A stretch of DNA of 64,000 bases. Source: Sugiyamaella lignohabitans (taxonomy: Eukaryota > Ascomycota > Dipodascomycetes > Dipodascales > Trichomonascaceae). The stretch spans positions 1,054,001-1,118,000 of the forward strand of contig NC_031672.1 of NCBI RefSeq assembly GCF_001640025.1, read 5' to 3'. The notes under the pieces were generated by a model. It had not been told where the DNA came from and did not search any database. It saw nothing but the letters and a program-made list of their open reading frames with translations. The first letter of the stretch is position 1. The number at the start of each line of letters is the position of its first letter. This document shows positions 61,950-64,000 of this stretch, piece by piece. The translations under genes were made by a program, and so were the position numbers.

Positions 61950-62135
61950 TGCCTCCGGCGGCTGGGGCTCTGCCCCAGACCCCGTGGCTCGCTTCGCTCG
62001 GTTTTCGGGGTTCGCCAGTGGTCCAATATACAGGCTCGTTTTTTGATCCCGGTAACGAGGGCACCCCATGCACCGACTCGAGCGCAGCGAGAGGAGCAAC
62101 CAGGGTCTGGGGCGGAGCCCCAGCCGCCGGAGGCA
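61950..62135. repeat. Double-hairpin F/R pair between SIM gene and permease
   Basis: F 61950-62000 (114 nt past the SIM-gene stop; short hairpin 2) and R 62074-62135 (55 nt past the permease stop; GCA loop). Each is sense to its own gene. Confidence 0.92.
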
Positions 62136-62190
62136 GTTCGACCCCAGATCGTGGAAAGAAAACAGTGTATAATTTACAGAAGCAAAAAAA

Positions 62191-63870
62191 TTAGCCGATG
62201 AGAGCGCGGGATATGCGGCCGAGGAGGGTTTTTGGCGGCTCGTCGACGAAGCTCGAGGTGTAGTCCTCGATCTCTTTTACGTCGGAGAGCAGATCGATCT
62301 CGGTTGCTGAGCGGATTTTGGTGCGTTTGACCAACTTCCAGGACACGTAGATGACGAGGTCGACTGCGATCATGATGTACGAGCAGATGAAGGTGCTGAG
62401 ACTCCAGTAGCCGTGGACGAATACTGAGTAGCCCGACAGGAAGGTCATGACTCCGGCACAAATGAGCCCGATGTATCCACAGTATGGTTGGAATGGTCCC
62501 TTGTATGGCAGGTTGTCTCGCGACATGTTTTGCGCTTTCATGGCGTAGTAAAAACGAAGATACGTGAGCGACATGATGGCGAAGTTGATGAGTTCCGATG
62601 CAGTTGATATGTTTACAATCCAATTGAGCACGGTTTCAGCGGTGTTTCCCAGCTGCAGAAACGACAGAAGACCAAAAGCGAGAACTACTGTCACGGCGTA
62701 GATGGGCACTCCGTTCTTGGTACATTTGCTAAAGATCTTGGGTGCGTGGCCGTCAAGAGCCATGCCGTAGAGTGATCTCGAGGCACAGTAAACATACGAG
62801 TTACCAGCAGAGAAACTGGCCGTCAGAACAAGTACATTGACAATGTGTGGAAGCACAGGGATACCCAGTCGTTGCATGGCAATGATATATGGAGAAGCAG
62901 CAGCACCGGGAGCTCCAGTGTTGATAGCAGTCAGAAGCTCGGGGTCGTTGTATGGGCATACAATTCCCATTGACAAGGCGCCAAATACAAAGAAACACAC
63001 AAGTCGTACAATCACACCTCTATATGCTCGAGGCATGACTCCCCGAGGATTTTCTGCTTCTCCAGCTGCCATAGACACGTATTCAGGACCAGAAATGGTG
63101 TAACAGGCTTGAACAAGACAGGTGAAGAACCCTAGGAACCGACCTAGAGACCCGGTCTCTTGGTACTCGGCAAATGCACCGGGGTTCTGCCAGTATCTGA
63201 ATCCATAGGCATCATGTTTTGGATTTCCACCAACCATGGTGACGAAAGTAAAGACGATGAGTCCTACTGCCAGCAGTACTTTACCGAAAGAAAGCCAGAA
63301 TTCAGACTCTCCATAATACCGTACTGCAAAGAAGTTGATGAGAACATACAAAAAAATCTGGACTACAATAGGAATAGCAGGACTAAACCCATCGGCCCAG
63401 AAATGGATAATGATGTTTACAGCAGTGATTTCAAAAGGGACTAAAGTAGCTTCAAGAATGAAAAAGTTCCATCCTGCCATGACCTCCAATGCAGGATCCA
63501 CGCATCGACCTGCCAGTCTGATGAACGGTGATGGCAGGGGGAGATAGGTGACCATCTCGGCCGTTGAGTTCGTGATACATAATATGGGGAAACACCAAAT
63601 GAAGAATGCCAAAAATAATGAACCTGGACCTCCTTTTGACAAAGCAGAACCAAGTTGAACAAAAAGGACTGTACCAATAGTACCACCAATGCCAATCAGT
63701 TGGATATGCCTGGATTTTAATTTTCTATGCGTCGAATGGTAGCTTGGGGGAGGAGTCTCACTGCTGATGGACTCGGGGTACCCGGGTAATGTTTCTTCTA
63801 ACTGGGAACCAGACGGACCCTGGTCTATCGCCGTAGTCACGCCGACACTCTTCTCTTCAGATGCTATCAT
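62191..63870 (-). CDS. Amino-acid permease (YAT/AAP family)
   Basis: A 559-residue plasma-membrane amino acid:proton symporter with about 12 hydrophobic segments. The family signature starts RHIQLIGIGGTIGTVLFVQLGSALSKGGPGSL. The later GPEYVSMAAGEAENPRGVMPRAYRGVIVR and SASRSLYGMALDGHAPKIFSKC-like blocks (here CASRSLYGMALDGHAPKIF) are standard. The cytosolic N-terminus is about 50 residues. ATG at 63870 is the first in frame; an upstream TTG in frame is not used. Substrate cannot be told from the sequence. Convergent with the SIM gene. Confidence 0.92.
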   Translation of the reverse strand: MIASEEKSVGVTTAIDQGPSGSQLEETLPGYPESISSETPPPSYHSTHRKLKSRHIQLIGIGGTIGTVLFVQLGSALSKGGPGSLFLAFFIWCFPILCITNSTAEMVTYLPLPSPFIRLAGRCVDPALEVMAGWNFFILEATLVPFEITAVNIIIHFWADGFSPAIPIVVQIFLYVLINFFAVRYYGESEFWLSFGKVLLAVGLIVFTFVTMVGGNPKHDAYGFRYWQNPGAFAEYQETGSLGRFLGFFTCLVQACYTISGPEYVSMAAGEAENPRGVMPRAYRGVIVRLVCFFVFGALSMGIVCPYNDPELLTAINTGAPGAAASPYIIAMQRLGIPVLPHIVNVLVLTASFSAGNSYVYCASRSLYGMALDGHAPKIFSKCTKNGVPIYAVTVVLAFGLLSFLQLGNTAETVLNWIVNISTASELINFAIMSLTYLRFYYAMKAQNMSRDNLPYKGPFQPYCGYIGLICAGVMTFLSGYSVFVHGYWSLSTFICSYIMIAVDLVIYVSWKLVKRTKIRSATEIDLLSDVKEIEDYTSSFVDEPPKTLLGRISRALIG

Positions 63871-64000
63871 TTTAAATTGTACCAAATTGTGTGACAGCTA
63901 GACCGAAATGCCTATGAATGCTAATTAAAAACAGAAAACGATGCTAGGAAAGGTGGTATGAAGCTGTGAAAACTGTAATAGAAGAATCTTCAGAATTTGC
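63871..64000. promoter_or_regulatory. Permease upstream flank
   Basis: 130 bp to the window edge; nothing specific recognised. Confidence 0.3.

Noticed and set aside
657..62135. CRISPR-like array
   Set aside because: Copies are irregularly spaced, in both orientations, over 60 kb of a eukaryotic nuclear genome.
657..62135. Classical MITE with terminal inverted repeats
   Set aside because: No target-site duplication was found at pair ends, halves differ in linker type, and single halves are common. Not excluded for a remote origin.

Overview
The window is nuclear DNA from an ascomycete yeast (Saccharomycotina). Genes are compact and mostly single-exon. The introns that exist sit near gene 5' ends and use GTAAGT/GTGAGT donors and CTAAC-type branch points close to the acceptor. 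The products are conserved eukaryotic housekeeping proteins. CTG encodes conserved leucines (for example in beta-COP), so this is not the CUG-Ser clade. A basal lineage such as Dipodascales/Trichomonascaceae is likely, but that is inference.

Layout. 0.8-2 kb: sulfite efflux pump SSU1 (-), with a cluster of TGTGGC motifs upstream. 3.5-8.5 kb: tRNA-Gly(GCC) with an intact Ty3/Gypsy retrotransposon inserted just upstream of it. 9.6-15 kb: RPC17, RPS18, a FYV6/NIP30-like splicing factor and adenosine kinase. 17-34.5 kb: TLC protein, FMN1, Nudix hydrolase, GLE1, MRPL7, SEC26, HAM1, LUC7, SWP1 and an unrecognised S/Q-rich protein, mostly in alternating convergent/divergent pairs. 35.8-53 kb: IMP1, a divergent KH protein, NHP2, LYS4, a stand-alone Gag-like protein, a degenerate DEAH helicase, SUI1 and an NVJ2-like SMP protein. 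53-60.5 kb is gene-poor (tRNA-Leu(UAA) and possibly a structured RNA). 60.5-64 kb: an acidic protein with two SUMO-interaction-like motifs, and an amino-acid permease.

The most striking content is a family of about 60 copies of a ~60-nt GC-rich double-hairpin element. The forward form begins TGCCTCCGGCGGCTGGGGC and ends near GAGTCG. Copies often occur as F...R inverted pairs. They are not scattered at random. Of 25 host protein genes, 20 have a sense-oriented copy 13-229 nt after the stop codon, and two more share a collapsed palindrome. Nine of the eleven fully delimited introns also carry a copy. Both hairpin stems show compensatory variants, which points to selection on (or propagation by) the folded form.

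The retrotransposon is the second highlight. It has identical 241-bp LTRs, a 5-bp target duplication 8-12 bp upstream of the tRNA gene, a textbook -1 frameshift signal between gag and pol, and a primer-binding site complementary to its own predicted mRNA 5' end (Tf1-type self-priming) rather than to a tRNA.
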